Of a DNA stretch of 64,000 nucleotides, positions 1-8,900 are shown piece by piece. Origin of the DNA: Fuerstiella sp. (GTDB lineage: Bacteria; Planctomycetota; Planctomycetia; Planctomycetales; Planctomycetaceae). The stretch covers positions 1 to 64,000 of the forward strand of contig JAQWLN010000211.1 in the NCBI GenBank assembly GCA_029247265.1, read 5' to 3'. How positions within the stretch are numbered: position 1 is the first letter of the stretch; each line of letters starts with the position of its first letter. Made by a program: the position numbers and the translations under genes. The notes below the pieces were generated by a model, which was not told the origin of the DNA, did no database searches, and saw only the letters and a program-made list of their open reading frames with translations.

Positions 1-814
1 GGGCAATTTCATTGACGAGCAGGCGACCGGAGTTGGTCAGAAACAGCTCGATGCACAGCACACCAACGACGTCGAAATGCTCCAGCACGGCTCGAGCCAT
101 CTCGACCGCCTCGCTGGCGACGGACTCAGTGACCTGAGGAGCGGCAGACACAGACACGTCCAGAATATGGTTGGCGTGATGGTTGAGTAATGGATCATAG
201 AAAACTGTTGTGCCGTCAGCGTAACGACCGCCGACGATCGACAATTCAAAGTCGAAGTCGATGCGTTCTTCGACAATCCCTTCGTTGAGGCCGGTTTCGC
301 CCCACAATGAACCAACATCATCGCCGGACGCAGTCGACCACTGCCCTTTTCCGTCGTAGCCATCGGTGTTGGCTTTCAGGATCACCGCCCCGCCAAAGTC
401 ATCGCGAGCAGTCGCCAACTCCTCCGCCGAGCTCACCATTCGAAATCGAGCGGTCCGCAATCCGATGCTGCTAAGAGCCGTTTTTTCCGCGAACCGGTTC
501 TGAGCCGTTTTCAACAACTCCAACCCGGGGCACAGAGCTGCCTGCTGCTCAATCGCCGCCGCCGCCGCTGATGGAATGTTTTCGAACTCATACGTGACAA
601 CATCGCACGCTTGAGCAAATTCATGCAACTTTTCTTCATCGTCAAATGCGCCGGTCCACGCCAGGTCGCTGACCTGACCGGCAGGGCTGTCTTTGTCTCC
701 TCCAAAGACAGCAATTCGAAAACCCATTTGCCGCGCAGAAACTGCCAGCATTCGCCCCAGTTGACCGGCTCCCAGAATTCCGATCGTACTTCCCGGGCCA
801 ACGACACCGGTCAT
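1..814 (-). CDS. purK: N5-carboxyaminoimidazole ribonucleotide synthase PurK (3' end beyond window)
   Basis: This is the ATP-grasp enzyme that carboxylates AIR with bicarbonate to N5-CAIR in purine synthesis. Translated from ATG at 814, 271 codons are visible and the gene runs off the left edge; the family is usually about 360-390 residues. The N-terminal nucleotide-type fold motif [13 protein letters not shown] starts near residue 12. The family-typical block VTYEFENIP, the ATP-grasp lysine/glycine loop [14 protein letters not shown] and the [11 protein letters not shown] strand follow in order. The start overlaps the purE stop (ATGA), so the two are translationally coupled and should form one transcript. 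There is no frameshift or odd residue in the visible part. The identification is firm; only the C-terminus is unseen. Confidence 0.93.
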   Translation of the reverse strand, partial: MTGVVGPGSTIGILGAGQLGRMLAVSARQMGFRIAVFGGDKDSPAGQVSDLAWTGAFDDEEKLHEFAQACDVVTYEFENIPSAAAAAIEQQAALCPGLELLKTAQNRFAEKTALSSIGLRTARFRMVSSAEELATARDDFGGAVILKANTDGYDGKGQWSTASGDDVGSLWGETGLNEGIVEERIDFDFELSIVGGRYADGTTVFYDPLLNHHANHILDVSVSAAPQVTESVASEAVEMARAVLEHFDVVGVLCIELFLTNSGRLLVNEIA

Positions 815-1335
815 AGCCACGAATCCTGCAGTACGGTTTCCGTCTGATCAGCGTTGAACTTCTCCATTTTCTGCTGCAACGCTTCATCACCGGTTGCCAG
901 GATTCGCACGGCCAGCAACGCTGCGTTCTTCGCGCCCGCAGCACCGATCGCCAGAGTTCCCACAGGTACTCCGGCAGGCATCTGTACAATGGAGAGCAAC
1001 GAGTCCACGCCGTTCAGCACACGACTCTTAACCGGGACGCCCAACACAGGCAACGTGGTCATTGATGCCACCATACCCGGCAGATGCGCCGCGCCCCCCG
1101 CGGCGGCAATAATGACTTTCAAACCACGTGAGGACGCCGCAGATGCATACTCCACCATCCACTTTGGTGTCCGGTGAGCGGAAACGACGCGACTTTCGCA
1201 CGACACGCCGAATTCGGTCAGTAACTCGACCGTCGGCTGCATGGTTTCCCAATCGGATCGACTGCCCATGATCACCCCGACCAGGGGCTCAGATTCAGCC
1301 TGATTTGCTGCGGTTTCGCCGCCCGAAGATGACAT
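811..1335 (-). CDS. purE: N5-carboxyaminoimidazole ribonucleotide mutase PurE (class I)
   Basis: PurE converts N5-CAIR to CAIR in de novo purine synthesis. The 174-residue product is the usual size. It has the substrate loop GSRSDWETM near residues 24-32 and the catalytic-histidine motif SAHRTP near residues 53-58. The glycine/alanine-rich [12 protein letters not shown] segment and the C-terminal [13 protein letters not shown] block complete a class I PurE. The first roughly 17 residues (Ser/Gly/Glu-rich) are an unconserved extension, so the true start could lie slightly downstream. purK follows with a 4-base overlap. The PurE-PurK pairing indicates the two-step bacterial route rather than the single-step animal-type (class II) PurE. 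Confidence 0.95.
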   Translation of the reverse strand: MSSSGGETAANQAESEPLVGVIMGSRSDWETMQPTVELLTEFGVSCESRVVSAHRTPKWMVEYASAASSRGLKVIIAAAGGAAHLPGMVASMTTLPVLGVPVKSRVLNGVDSLLSIVQMPAGVPVGTLAIGAAGAKNAALLAVRILATGDEALQQKMEKFNADQTETVLQDSWL

Positions 1336-1430
1336 CGGTTAAACTTCCATTTGGTGAAGACGTCGGACAATCCCCATCGTAGAGTCAGACGGCAGAATCT
1401 CAAGTCCGGTGGCCTCAACTGTTTCGCTGT

Positions 1431-2609
1431 TTACCAGTCACCAACGCTGCCGTCGGAATAGAAGACTCGTTGCGGTACTTCCTGCTGGAATGGGTGCTTG
1501 AGGACCTCCGCTTCATTGATCTCGATGCCCAGCCCCGGACGCGTGTTCGGCGTCACGGTCCGAGTCGCAGGATCGACAGCAAATCCCTCATCTACGATAT
1601 CATCTCGCCACGGCACATCATTGTGCACCGATTCACAGATAATATAGCTTGGCTGTGAAAATCCGAATTCCAGAGATGCTGCAGTACTGACCGGCCCCTG
1701 AGGATTATGGGGGGCTAATGCGATGCGGTAGGCATCGGCTAGGGCCGCGATCCGGCGTGCCTCCGTGAATCCGCCGCAGTGAGTGATATCCAGCTGACAG
1801 ATCTCGCAACCGCGTACCGCAAACAGATCACGAAAGGCGGCCAGATGAGTCATGCGTTCGCCCGTCGCGATGGGCGTCGTCACCGCGGCATTAATGGCGG
1901 CCAGACCTTCGATACTTTCCGGCCAGCACGGTTCTTCGAAAAAATACAATCCATACGGATCCAGGGCTCGCGCGAATTTCAGCCCCATGGCCGGTGATGG
2001 CCGAGCGTGACAGTCAACCATGATATCGATGTCGTCACCCACGGCGTCGCGCATCGCCGCAACACAGTCTTCCGCGGCTTTCACCGGGCGCAATCCTTCA
2101 ATCGGCATCGTCGGCGGCACGGCCATCGACTTAAACGCCGTGAAACCATCGGCGACAGACTGTTGCGCTAACTCGCCAAACATGCGGGCATTGTCGACAG
2201 ATGTCTCGTAAAAGCTCTCCAGATTGCCACCACCCAGATGACAGTATAAACGAATCGAATCCCGCACGGGTCCGCCCCAGAGTTGATGACAGGGTACTCC
2301 GTGAAGCTTGCCAACAATATCCCACAGCGCGATATCAATTCCGGCGATCGCCGTCGACCGTACGATGCCGCTGCCATGCCAGAAGTGCTGTCGCCACATC
2401 ATCTGCCACAGGTGCTCTACGCGAGTCGGATCTTCGCCAATCAATAATTGCGACACGTCTTCGACCGCACCGACAATGCTGCGAGTATGCCACTCCAGTG
2501 TCGCTTCGCCCCAGCCGAACAGCCCCGGCTGATCGGTGACGACCTTCACAAACACCCAGTTTCGCATGCGGGCATGACATACCAGAATTTCAATTGCCGT
2601 AATCTTCAT
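1431..2609 (-). CDS. Enolase-superfamily sugar-acid dehydratase (galactonate/mannonate dehydratase-like)
   Basis: A 392-residue mandelate racemase/muconate lactonizing enzyme family protein. The C-terminal barrel carries D199-x-H201, E225, E251 and H301. This spacing (+2, +26, +52, +102) is the one I know from D-galactonate and D-mannonate dehydratases, where D/E/E bind Mg2+ and the two histidines act in proton transfer. The N-terminal capping domain has the usual [10 protein letters not shown] and [10 protein letters not shown] blocks. The enzyme would dehydrate an aldonic or uronic-derived acid to a 2-keto-3-deoxy acid in the cytoplasm; no signal peptide is visible. The substrate cannot be read from the sequence. 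It is divergent from the PSD1 gene across about 130 bases, so the two promoters must share that gap. Confidence 0.85.
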   Translation of the reverse strand: MKITAIEILVCHARMRNWVFVKVVTDQPGLFGWGEATLEWHTRSIVGAVEDVSQLLIGEDPTRVEHLWQMMWRQHFWHGSGIVRSTAIAGIDIALWDIVGKLHGVPCHQLWGGPVRDSIRLYCHLGGGNLESFYETSVDNARMFGELAQQSVADGFTAFKSMAVPPTMPIEGLRPVKAAEDCVAAMRDAVGDDIDIMVDCHARPSPAMGLKFARALDPYGLYFFEEPCWPESIEGLAAINAAVTTPIATGERMTHLAAFRDLFAVRGCEICQLDITHCGGFTEARRIAALADAYRIALAPHNPQGPVSTAASLEFGFSQPSYIICESVHNDVPWRDDIVDEGFAVDPATRTVTPNTRPGLGIEINEAEVLKHPFQQEVPQRVFYSDGSVGDW

Positions 2610-2739
2610 CGTGATTCCATCAATGAGGGCAAAAACAGCAACAACACGTGACCTGCCCGCCGTTTCTCTTTATGCTGAGAGGTATGCTACCGGTTACAAT
2701 TCGCCAACGCGACCTTCCCCTCCCACCTCGGACCTGGCA

Positions 2740-5700
2740 ATGAAACAGCGATCCGTTCGCATCGCCCTGTTGGGCGCTCTCCAGACCATCACGGCTCAAC
2801 CACTTTGCGCCGCTGATCAAGTTGACTACGTGAAGCAGATCAAACCTCTGCTGGCAACAAAGTGTTACGCGTGCCACGGAGTGCTGAAACAGGAAGGCGG
2901 ACTTCGACTGGAAACTCGGGCGCTGATGACTCAGGGTGGTGACAGCGGGGCGGCCGTTGTCTCTGGCGACACCGCTGCCAGCAAGATTCTGGAACGCATC
3001 ACCGCCGACGAAGATTCACGCATGCCGCCGTCAGAAGACGGTGCCGCCCTGAAACCAGCCGAAATTGCCCTGCTCCGCAGCTGGATCGCATCGGGCGCCG
3101 TTGCTCCGGACGAAGAAACTCCGCTGGCTCCAACAGAGCACTGGGCCTTCCGACGGATCGAACGTCCGGCATTCGAGCAATCGTCCGGGAACCCAATCGA
3201 CGTCCTGCTGGACGCGAAGCGCAGTAAACATGGCCTGAGTATTCAGCCGCCGGCCGAACGGTCCATCCTGATCCGACGGCTGTACCTGGATTTGATCGGT
3301 CTTCCGCCATCATTAGAACAACTTCATGACCAGCGTCCCTGGGACGCCATCGTTGACGAACTTCTGGCCAGTCCGCATCACGGCGAGCGGTGGGGAAGAC
3401 ACTGGATGGATGTCTGGCGCTATTCTGACTGGTATGGCCTGGGAGCCCAACTCCGCAACAGCCAGAAACACATCTGGCACTGGCGCGACTGGATCGTGAA
3501 CTCGCTGAACGCGGACAAGGGCTACGACCGCATGATCCATGAAATGCTGGCCGGCGATGAAATCGCTCCGGAAGACCCGAACGTCGTGGCAGGAACCGGC
3601 TTTCTGGCTCGTAACTACTACCTGTTTAACCGCACGACATGGTTGGACAGCACGATTGAACACACTGGCAAAGCATTCCTCGGCCTGACGCTCAATTGTG
3701 CCAAGTGCCATGATCACAAGTACGACCCAGTCACCCATGTCGACTACTACAGTTTCCGAGCGATCTTTGAACCGCATCAGGTTCGTCTTGATCCTGTGCC
3801 CGGCGCGACCGACTTCGAAAAAGACGGCTTGCCGCGAGTCTTTGACGATCACCCGGATGCCCAAACCTTTCTGCACCTTCGTGGAAATCCGAAGGATCCG
3901 GACAGCGAGACAAAAATCGTCCCGCGAGTTCCCGAAATACTTGCCAGCTTCCAGCCGAAAATTGAAGCCATCAATTTACCGGTAGCCGCCTGGGCCCCTA
4001 GTGTCCGCGACTATGTGCGGCGAGACTACCTGCAAAATGCTCAGAATTCGATCGTATCCGCCGAACAGACAGTGGCCGCAGCTCAGAAGAAACTGGCCGA
4101 ACTGCCTGCGAAATCACCACAGAAAAACAGCCGCAATCCAGTCGCGGACTTCGTATTCACCGACGACTTCGAACAGCCCAACCCGGACGCATGGGAAGTC
4201 GTCGGCGATGGGTGGAAGTACGAAGGCGGAGCACTGCACCAGACGGTCGCAACCCGCGATCGGGAATTCGTGCGATTCAGGAAACCCCTGCCAGACGACT
4301 TCGACATTACCTGTCGATACACAACCACGGGCGGAACCACCTATAAGTCGGTCACGTTTCGTTTCGACGAATCAGAAGACCGAAAGTATGACAACTTCGT
4401 GTACACAAGTGCTCACGCACCTGGTCCGAAAGTTCAGGTTGCCTACACGCGAGGCGGGGCAAACACCTATCCGCCGCAGGGCCAGGCCGCTCGCCCCATC
4501 AAAGTCGGTGAAACATACGAGCTGCGATTTGCGGTGCGAAATCGGCTGGTCAACGTCTGGCTCAATGGCGAATTCGCCGTGGCATATTCGTTTCCCGATC
4601 GGCGGCCCGACGGTCGCTTCACTTTGTCCGGCTTCGACGCAACCGTCGCTTACGATTCGATTACGATCAAATCGCTGCCCACCGATGCAGAAATGGTGGA
4701 CGCAAAGAACCCGGCTGCACCGTCACCACAGGATGCAGCGACAGCGGTAAAAACAGCAGAAGCAAATCTACACGCGGCTAAAGCGCGGCTGAAGTCGCTG
4801 CAGGCGATTATCAGGGCCGACAGCGCGAAGCACCAACCATCCGGGACAGACGCAGCAGAGCAACTGGCAAAGGTCGCAGCAGCACGAGAAGCGGAAGCAA
4901 TGCTGGCCACGGCAGCTTACGACCTGCTGCTCGCTGGTGCAGACCAGAAAAAGATGCAGGCGGCACAGAACAAAGCAACACTCGCGAAAGAAAAGCAGGC
5001 GGCGATCGAAAAAGGAACGGTTAGTTACGCCAGTCTTCGAGCCTCTCGCAAGGCCCTGGAAGGTCCGGCACACAAGGAGTCCGACTACGCCCCGACATAT
5101 TCGAAAATCAGCACGGGCCGACGTCTGTCGCTGGCGCGCTGGATGACGGATCGTGACAATCCGCTGACTGCGCGCGTTGCCGTCAATCACGTCTGGGCGA
5201 GACACTTCGGTCAACCGCTGGTGGAATCAGTATTCGACTTCGGCCTGCGGGCAGAGAAGCCGCTGCATGCAGATGTCCTGAATTTGCTGGCGGTTGAATT
5301 TATAGAGTCTGGCTGGAGCTTCCAACATCTGCATCGGCTGATCGTCACGTCCCAGGCATATCAGCTCAGTTCATCAACAGCCGATGCGACCCGTGACACT
5401 CTTGCCGGTGATTCGGCGAACAGTTTCTACTGGCGTATGAACGCTCGCCGTATGGAATCGCAAGTGGTACGTGACAGTCTGCTGCACCTGTCCGGCACGC
5501 TCGATGAAAAACTCGGTGGTCCTTCGCTGAACGTCGGAAACGCCAGCAAACGCCGCAGCATCTACTTTAAGCACTCACGGGATGATCAGGACAAGTTCCT
5601 GTCCATGTTCGACGACGCGGATCTTCTGCAATGTTATCGCCGCAGCGAAAGCATCGTACCTCAACAGGCGCTCGCATTGGCCAATAGTGAACTGTCCATG

Positions 5701-5964
5701 TCGATGGCCGCCCTGATCGCTGACAGAATTTTCAAATCGCTAACCAAACCTGACCATAGCCAGTTCATAAGCAATGCCTTTGAAACACTGCTGAGCCGCG
5801 CTGCAACAACGGATGAACACGACGAATGCCTTGCGTTCTGTGAGCAGCTGCGGATATTACTCAATGACAGCAAGTCGATTGCCGACAGCGATTGGGACTC
5901 CCGCATTCGCACGCGTCTGGTACACACACTACTGAACCACAACGATTTCATATCCATTCGATAG
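2740..5964 (+). CDS. PSC1/DUF1549/DUF1553 protein with an inserted jelly-roll domain
   Basis: A 1074-residue secreted protein of the planctomycete PSC1-PSD1 class, whose biochemical role is not established. ATG at 2740 was chosen over an upstream in-frame ATG at 2611 because it starts a signal peptide (MKQRSVRIALLGALQ... ending near CAA/DQ). A haem-c motif CYACH sits at residues 42-46 (PSC1 domain). DUF1549 follows (about residues 150-380, with ERWGRHWMDVWRYSDW and CAKCHDHKYDP, a second CxxCH). DUF1553 occupies roughly residues 790-1060 (RRLSLARWMTDRDNPLTARV, CYRRSESIVPQQALALAN). Between them is a segment of about 180 residues (FVFTDDFEQPNPDAWEVVGD to YDSITIKSLP) resembling a DUF1080/LamG-type beta sandwich, then an Ala/Lys/Glu-rich coiled-coil stretch. 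The paired DUF1501 gene follows after about 100 bases. Confidence 0.9.
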   Translation: MKQRSVRIALLGALQTITAQPLCAADQVDYVKQIKPLLATKCYACHGVLKQEGGLRLETRALMTQGGDSGAAVVSGDTAASKILERITADEDSRMPPSEDGAALKPAEIALLRSWIASGAVAPDEETPLAPTEHWAFRRIERPAFEQSSGNPIDVLLDAKRSKHGLSIQPPAERSILIRRLYLDLIGLPPSLEQLHDQRPWDAIVDELLASPHHGERWGRHWMDVWRYSDWYGLGAQLRNSQKHIWHWRDWIVNSLNADKGYDRMIHEMLAGDEIAPEDPNVVAGTGFLARNYYLFNRTTWLDSTIEHTGKAFLGLTLNCAKCHDHKYDPVTHVDYYSFRAIFEPHQVRLDPVPGATDFEKDGLPRVFDDHPDAQTFLHLRGNPKDPDSETKIVPRVPEILASFQPKIEAINLPVAAWAPSVRDYVRRDYLQNAQNSIVSAEQTVAAAQKKLAELPAKSPQKNSRNPVADFVFTDDFEQPNPDAWEVVGDGWKYEGGALHQTVATRDREFVRFRKPLPDDFDITCRYTTTGGTTYKSVTFRFDESEDRKYDNFVYTSAHAPGPKVQVAYTRGGANTYPPQGQAARPIKVGETYELRFAVRNRLVNVWLNGEFAVAYSFPDRRPDGRFTLSGFDATVAYDSITIKSLPTDAEMVDAKNPAAPSPQDAATAVKTAEANLHAAKARLKSLQAIIRADSAKHQPSGTDAAEQLAKVAAAREAEAMLATAAYDLLLAGADQKKMQAAQNKATLAKEKQAAIEKGTVSYASLRASRKALEGPAHKESDYAPTYSKISTGRRLSLARWMTDRDNPLTARVAVNHVWARHFGQPLVESVFDFGLRAEKPLHADVLNLLAVEFIESGWSFQHLHRLIVTSQAYQLSSSTADATRDTLAGDSANSFYWRMNARRMESQVVRDSLLHLSGTLDEKLGGPSLNVGNASKRRSIYFKHSRDDQDKFLSMFDDADLLQCYRRSESIVPQQALALANSELSMSMAALIADRIFKSLTKPDHSQFISNAFETLLSRAATTDEHDECLAFCEQLRILLNDSKSIADSDWDSRIRTRLVHTLLNHNDFISIR

Positions 5965-6061
5965 AACAGCTTACGAATTAGCGGAACGGGGCTCGCTCAC
6001 GTGAGCAGCCGTTCTTCCACTAAGTCACTTCAACCGCAGCCATTGTCGCTGTAGACCAGCC

Positions 6062-7495
6062 ATGCACAGAAGACAATTACTCAGTCAATCAGCACTCGGC
6101 TTCGGCACACTGGCCCTGCAGTCCATGCTGCAGGCAGACGGTTTTTCCGCTGAAGCGAAAACCACCAGTGGGACACTCCCAACAGGCATTTCGCACTTCG
6201 CCCCGAAGGCAAAAAACGTCATCTGGCTGTTCATGCGAGGCGGCGTCAGCCACATGGAAAGTTTCGATCCCAAACCCGCACTGAATCAGTACGCCGGGAT
6301 TTCCATTCCCGACACGCCGTTTGCTGATGTGCAGAATCCGGAGCGACTGAAAAAAGTGCGTGTGGTTGTCGTCAACGACGCCAACGGACAGCAACGCAAC
6401 AAGATCTACCCGCTGCAGGTCGGTTACAAAAAGTATGGTCAAAGCGGAATCGAAGTCAGTGATTGGTTCCCGCACACCGGATCCGTCATCGATGACATTT
6501 CGGTGATCCGTTCCATGTGGACGACCGACGACAATCACGGAGCGCAGGTGCAGTTTCATTCCGGTCGCCACATGCTGGACCCACGGGTCCCCACCATCGG
6601 TGCGTGGATCACATGGGGGCTGGGAACGCTGAACGAAAACCTGCCGCAGTTCATTGCCATGGGGCCTCGATTCTTCGATCGTCGCGACGGGCATTACCTG
6701 GGACCGGCCTTTGATTCCATCGCATTAAAAGTCAACCCGAAGAATCCGCTGGACTACGCCAAACCGGAAGCTGATATTTCGGCTGCAGAACAACGGCTGA
6801 TTTTTGACCTGGTAAACCGACTGAACAAACTCACGGCACAGCGTTTTCCAAACGACGCGGCGCTGGATGCTCGGATCAAGTCGTATGAACTCGCCTTTCG
6901 TATGCAGACGGCTGTGCCGGACGTCATCAACTTCTCGGCAGAAACAGAAGCCACTAAGAATCTGTACGGTTTCGATCAAAAGGAAACACGGCCCTTTGGC
7001 GAACAGCTGCTGGCAGCACGACGCTTTGTCGAAAAAGGCGTTCGTTTCATTCAGATCCAACATGGCAGCGGCGCTGCGGGAGCATGGGATCAGCACTCAG
7101 GACTAAAAGCCAGACACTCTCAACTGGCCATGCAGGTGGACCGACCGGTCGCAGGACTCATCAGGGATCTTAAGCAACGCGGGCTGTTCGACGAAACTCT
7201 GGTTGTCTTTGCAACCGAGTTCGGCCGCACACCTGGGTCACAGGGATCGGACGGCAGAGATCACCACCCGCTTGGCTTCAGTGTGTGGATGGCCGGCGGT
7301 GGACTGAAAGGCGGAATTGCACATGGGGCCACCGATGAAATCGGATTCCATGCGGTCGAAAAACCACACTATGTCACCGACGTTCATGCAACGATCCTGA
7401 AGCAACTGGGCTTGAACTCTCACCGCATGGAGGTCCCCGGCCATAAGCGGCTGGAGCAGGACTTCGGACATCCGATCGACGACATCATTGCATAG
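6062..7495 (+). CDS. DUF1501 family secreted protein
   Basis: A 477-residue DUF1501 protein, a family distantly related to alkaline phosphatase/sulfatase folds and of unproved activity. The N-terminus [23 protein letters not shown] is a twin-arginine-type signal. Typical family blocks are visible: [48 protein letters not shown] and the C-terminal [39 protein letters not shown] supplies the histidine/aspartate cluster expected of a metal site. It lies 97 bases after the PSD1 gene in the same orientation. The same pairing recurs at 41-45 kb, so the two proteins probably act together in the periplasm. Confidence 0.9.
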   Translation: MHRRQLLSQSALGFGTLALQSMLQADGFSAEAKTTSGTLPTGISHFAPKAKNVIWLFMRGGVSHMESFDPKPALNQYAGISIPDTPFADVQNPERLKKVRVVVVNDANGQQRNKIYPLQVGYKKYGQSGIEVSDWFPHTGSVIDDISVIRSMWTTDDNHGAQVQFHSGRHMLDPRVPTIGAWITWGLGTLNENLPQFIAMGPRFFDRRDGHYLGPAFDSIALKVNPKNPLDYAKPEADISAAEQRLIFDLVNRLNKLTAQRFPNDAALDARIKSYELAFRMQTAVPDVINFSAETEATKNLYGFDQKETRPFGEQLLAARRFVEKGVRFIQIQHGSGAAGAWDQHSGLKARHSQLAMQVDRPVAGLIRDLKQRGLFDETLVVFATEFGRTPGSQGSDGRDHHPLGFSVWMAGGGLKGGIAHGATDEIGFHAVEKPHYVTDVHATILKQLGLNSHRMEVPGHKRLEQDFGHPIDDIIA

Positions 7496-7507
7496 CCACC
7501 GCGCAAC

Positions 7508-7538
7508 AAAAATCCCGGTCCGTTTCAGCAGACCGGGA
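7508..7538 (-). terminator. Intrinsic terminator of the glutathione peroxidase gene
   Basis: On the minus strand an 8-bp stem (TCCCGGTC/GACCGGGA, 7513-7520 with 7531-7538) with a 10-base loop is followed directly by five T (7512-7508). It lies 22 bases past the stop of the minus-strand gene. It sits between two convergent genes and only the minus-strand side has the T tract. Confidence 0.75.
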
Positions 7539-7559
7539 CACTTGAAGCGAGAGTGACCG

Positions 7560-8126
7560 TTACTTGCCGAGTTCCTCTTCCAGCAATTGAAGCACTTCGG
7601 GAGCGTCCGGCTTGGTGCCCGTCTTGAAACGGGCCGCCACTTTTCCGTCTTTGCCGACGATGAATTTCTCAAAGTTCCAGCCGATATTGCCGTGATCTTT
7701 CGCTGAGGTCTTCAGAAAATCATAGAGCGGTGCCTGGCCAGCTCCATTAACGTCAATCTTGGCGAACATCGGAAACTTCACTCCGTAGTTCGTAGAGCAG
7801 AACTTCTTGATCTGTCCGGCAGTGCCCGGTTCCTGAGCACCGAACTGATTGCACGGAAAGCCCATCACGACGAGTCCCTGGCTCGAGTACTTTTCATGAA
7901 GCTGCTGCAACTGGGTGTACTGAGGAGTGGCTCCGCACTGGCTGGCGACGTTGACGACCAGCAACACTTTATCTTTGTATTTCGACAGATCCACTTCCTT
8001 GCCGTCCAGTGACTGCAGCTTGAAGTCGTGGACTGACGTCGCTGGCTTCTGTTTCGCTTCTTCGGCCACAGCACTGACTCCTGAAACACGGACAAATGTC
8101 ATTATCAACGTAAGAAACAGTTTCAT
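7560..8126 (-). CDS. Glutathione peroxidase family protein (Cys type, exported)
   Basis: A thiol peroxidase of the GPx family that reduces hydroperoxides, in bacteria usually with thioredoxin rather than glutathione as donor. ATG at 8126 (188 residues) is preferred over longer ORF starts because AGGAG lies 8 bases upstream and the product then begins with a signal peptide (MKLFLTLIMTFVRVSGVSAVAEEA), placing the enzyme outside the cytoplasm. The peroxidatic site VNVASQCG has C64 where selenoproteins have Sec. GFPCNQFG (C92 as candidate resolving cysteine), the glutamine in AQEPG (Q98) and GWNFEKF (W150, N151) complete the catalytic tetrad. A terminator follows. The exact reductant is unknown. 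Confidence 0.9.
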   Translation of the reverse strand: MKLFLTLIMTFVRVSGVSAVAEEAKQKPATSVHDFKLQSLDGKEVDLSKYKDKVLLVVNVASQCGATPQYTQLQQLHEKYSSQGLVVMGFPCNQFGAQEPGTAGQIKKFCSTNYGVKFPMFAKIDVNGAGQAPLYDFLKTSAKDHGNIGWNFEKFIVGKDGKVAARFKTGTKPDAPEVLQLLEEELGK

Positions 8127-8281
8127 TCTGATTGATCTCCTGTCTTGGTTTATCGGACAATTCTCCTCCGCGATGACTATCATCCGCAGGCGAGGAATCG
8201 CTTTCTCTGTACCGTTTCTATTGTTGCCGCAAACCGGATTTCGGCAAGTCAACCGTTGTCGATTTTCTGAACACTGACTTT

Positions 8282-8848
8282 ATGTCATCCCGCTGGGCTG
8301 AAAAACAGAGCCTGATTGCTCGCCGGTTTATTCTGGCCACCACCACCCAGGCGGCCATTTGCATTGGCATTGCGTGGACACTTGCGGCGTTAATCGATAT
8401 CCCTGAGCCGTCAGATCGCATTCGGCTGCCGAAAGCGTTTCAGTTTGGCACGTTCTGTCTTCTTATCGGCAGCTGGTTTCTGCACGTCAGCCACAATCAT
8501 GTGCAAGGCGAACGTCAGATGCAGTTTCGACGGTCACTGTTGCTGGCGCTGCTGTTTGCCGTGCTGTTCACCGGCGTGCAGTCGTACGGCCTGTGGGCAT
8601 TCATGCGCAGCACGACCGACTACCAGGATCCTCAGCTGAACACTCACGGTTTCGTGTTCATGTTTGCAGCACTGCACGCCATGCATTTTCTGGTGGCTCA
8701 ATCAGTGCTGTTGTGGGTGACACTCAGCGCTTTTCTTGACCGTTACGATCACGAATACTATTGGGGCGTGACCTTCGCCACCTGGTTCTGGCATGCGCTG
8801 GGCATCGCGTGGATTGCGATCCTGTGTGTATTTTCAATCGCCTCGTAG
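8282..8848 (+). CDS. Cytochrome c oxidase subunit III-like membrane protein
   Basis: A 188-residue protein with about five transmembrane segments (near residues 18-40, 53-72, 84-105, 120-147 and 160-186). Histidines fall at membrane edges, for example in FLHVSHNH, HGFVFMFAALHAMHFL and WFWHALGIAW. The HAMHFLVAQSV and TWFWHALGIAWI arrangement resembles haem-copper oxidase subunit III. No other oxidase subunit is adjacent, so it may be a stand-alone homologue. It stands divergently to the peroxidase gene and converges with the ResB/CcsA gene, 52 bases from its end. The family call is by pattern only; an unrelated five-helix protein is possible. Confidence 0.65.
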   Translation: MSSRWAEKQSLIARRFILATTTQAAICIGIAWTLAALIDIPEPSDRIRLPKAFQFGTFCLLIGSWFLHVSHNHVQGERQMQFRRSLLLALLFAVLFTGVQSYGLWAFMRSTTDYQDPQLNTHGFVFMFAALHAMHFLVAQSVLLWVTLSAFLDRYDHEYYWGVTFATWFWHALGIAWIAILCVFSIAS

Positions 8849-8900
8849 AATCTCACAGAAAGCGACGGTGCAGCCCCACGCAAATCCCTACGTCTAAGAA

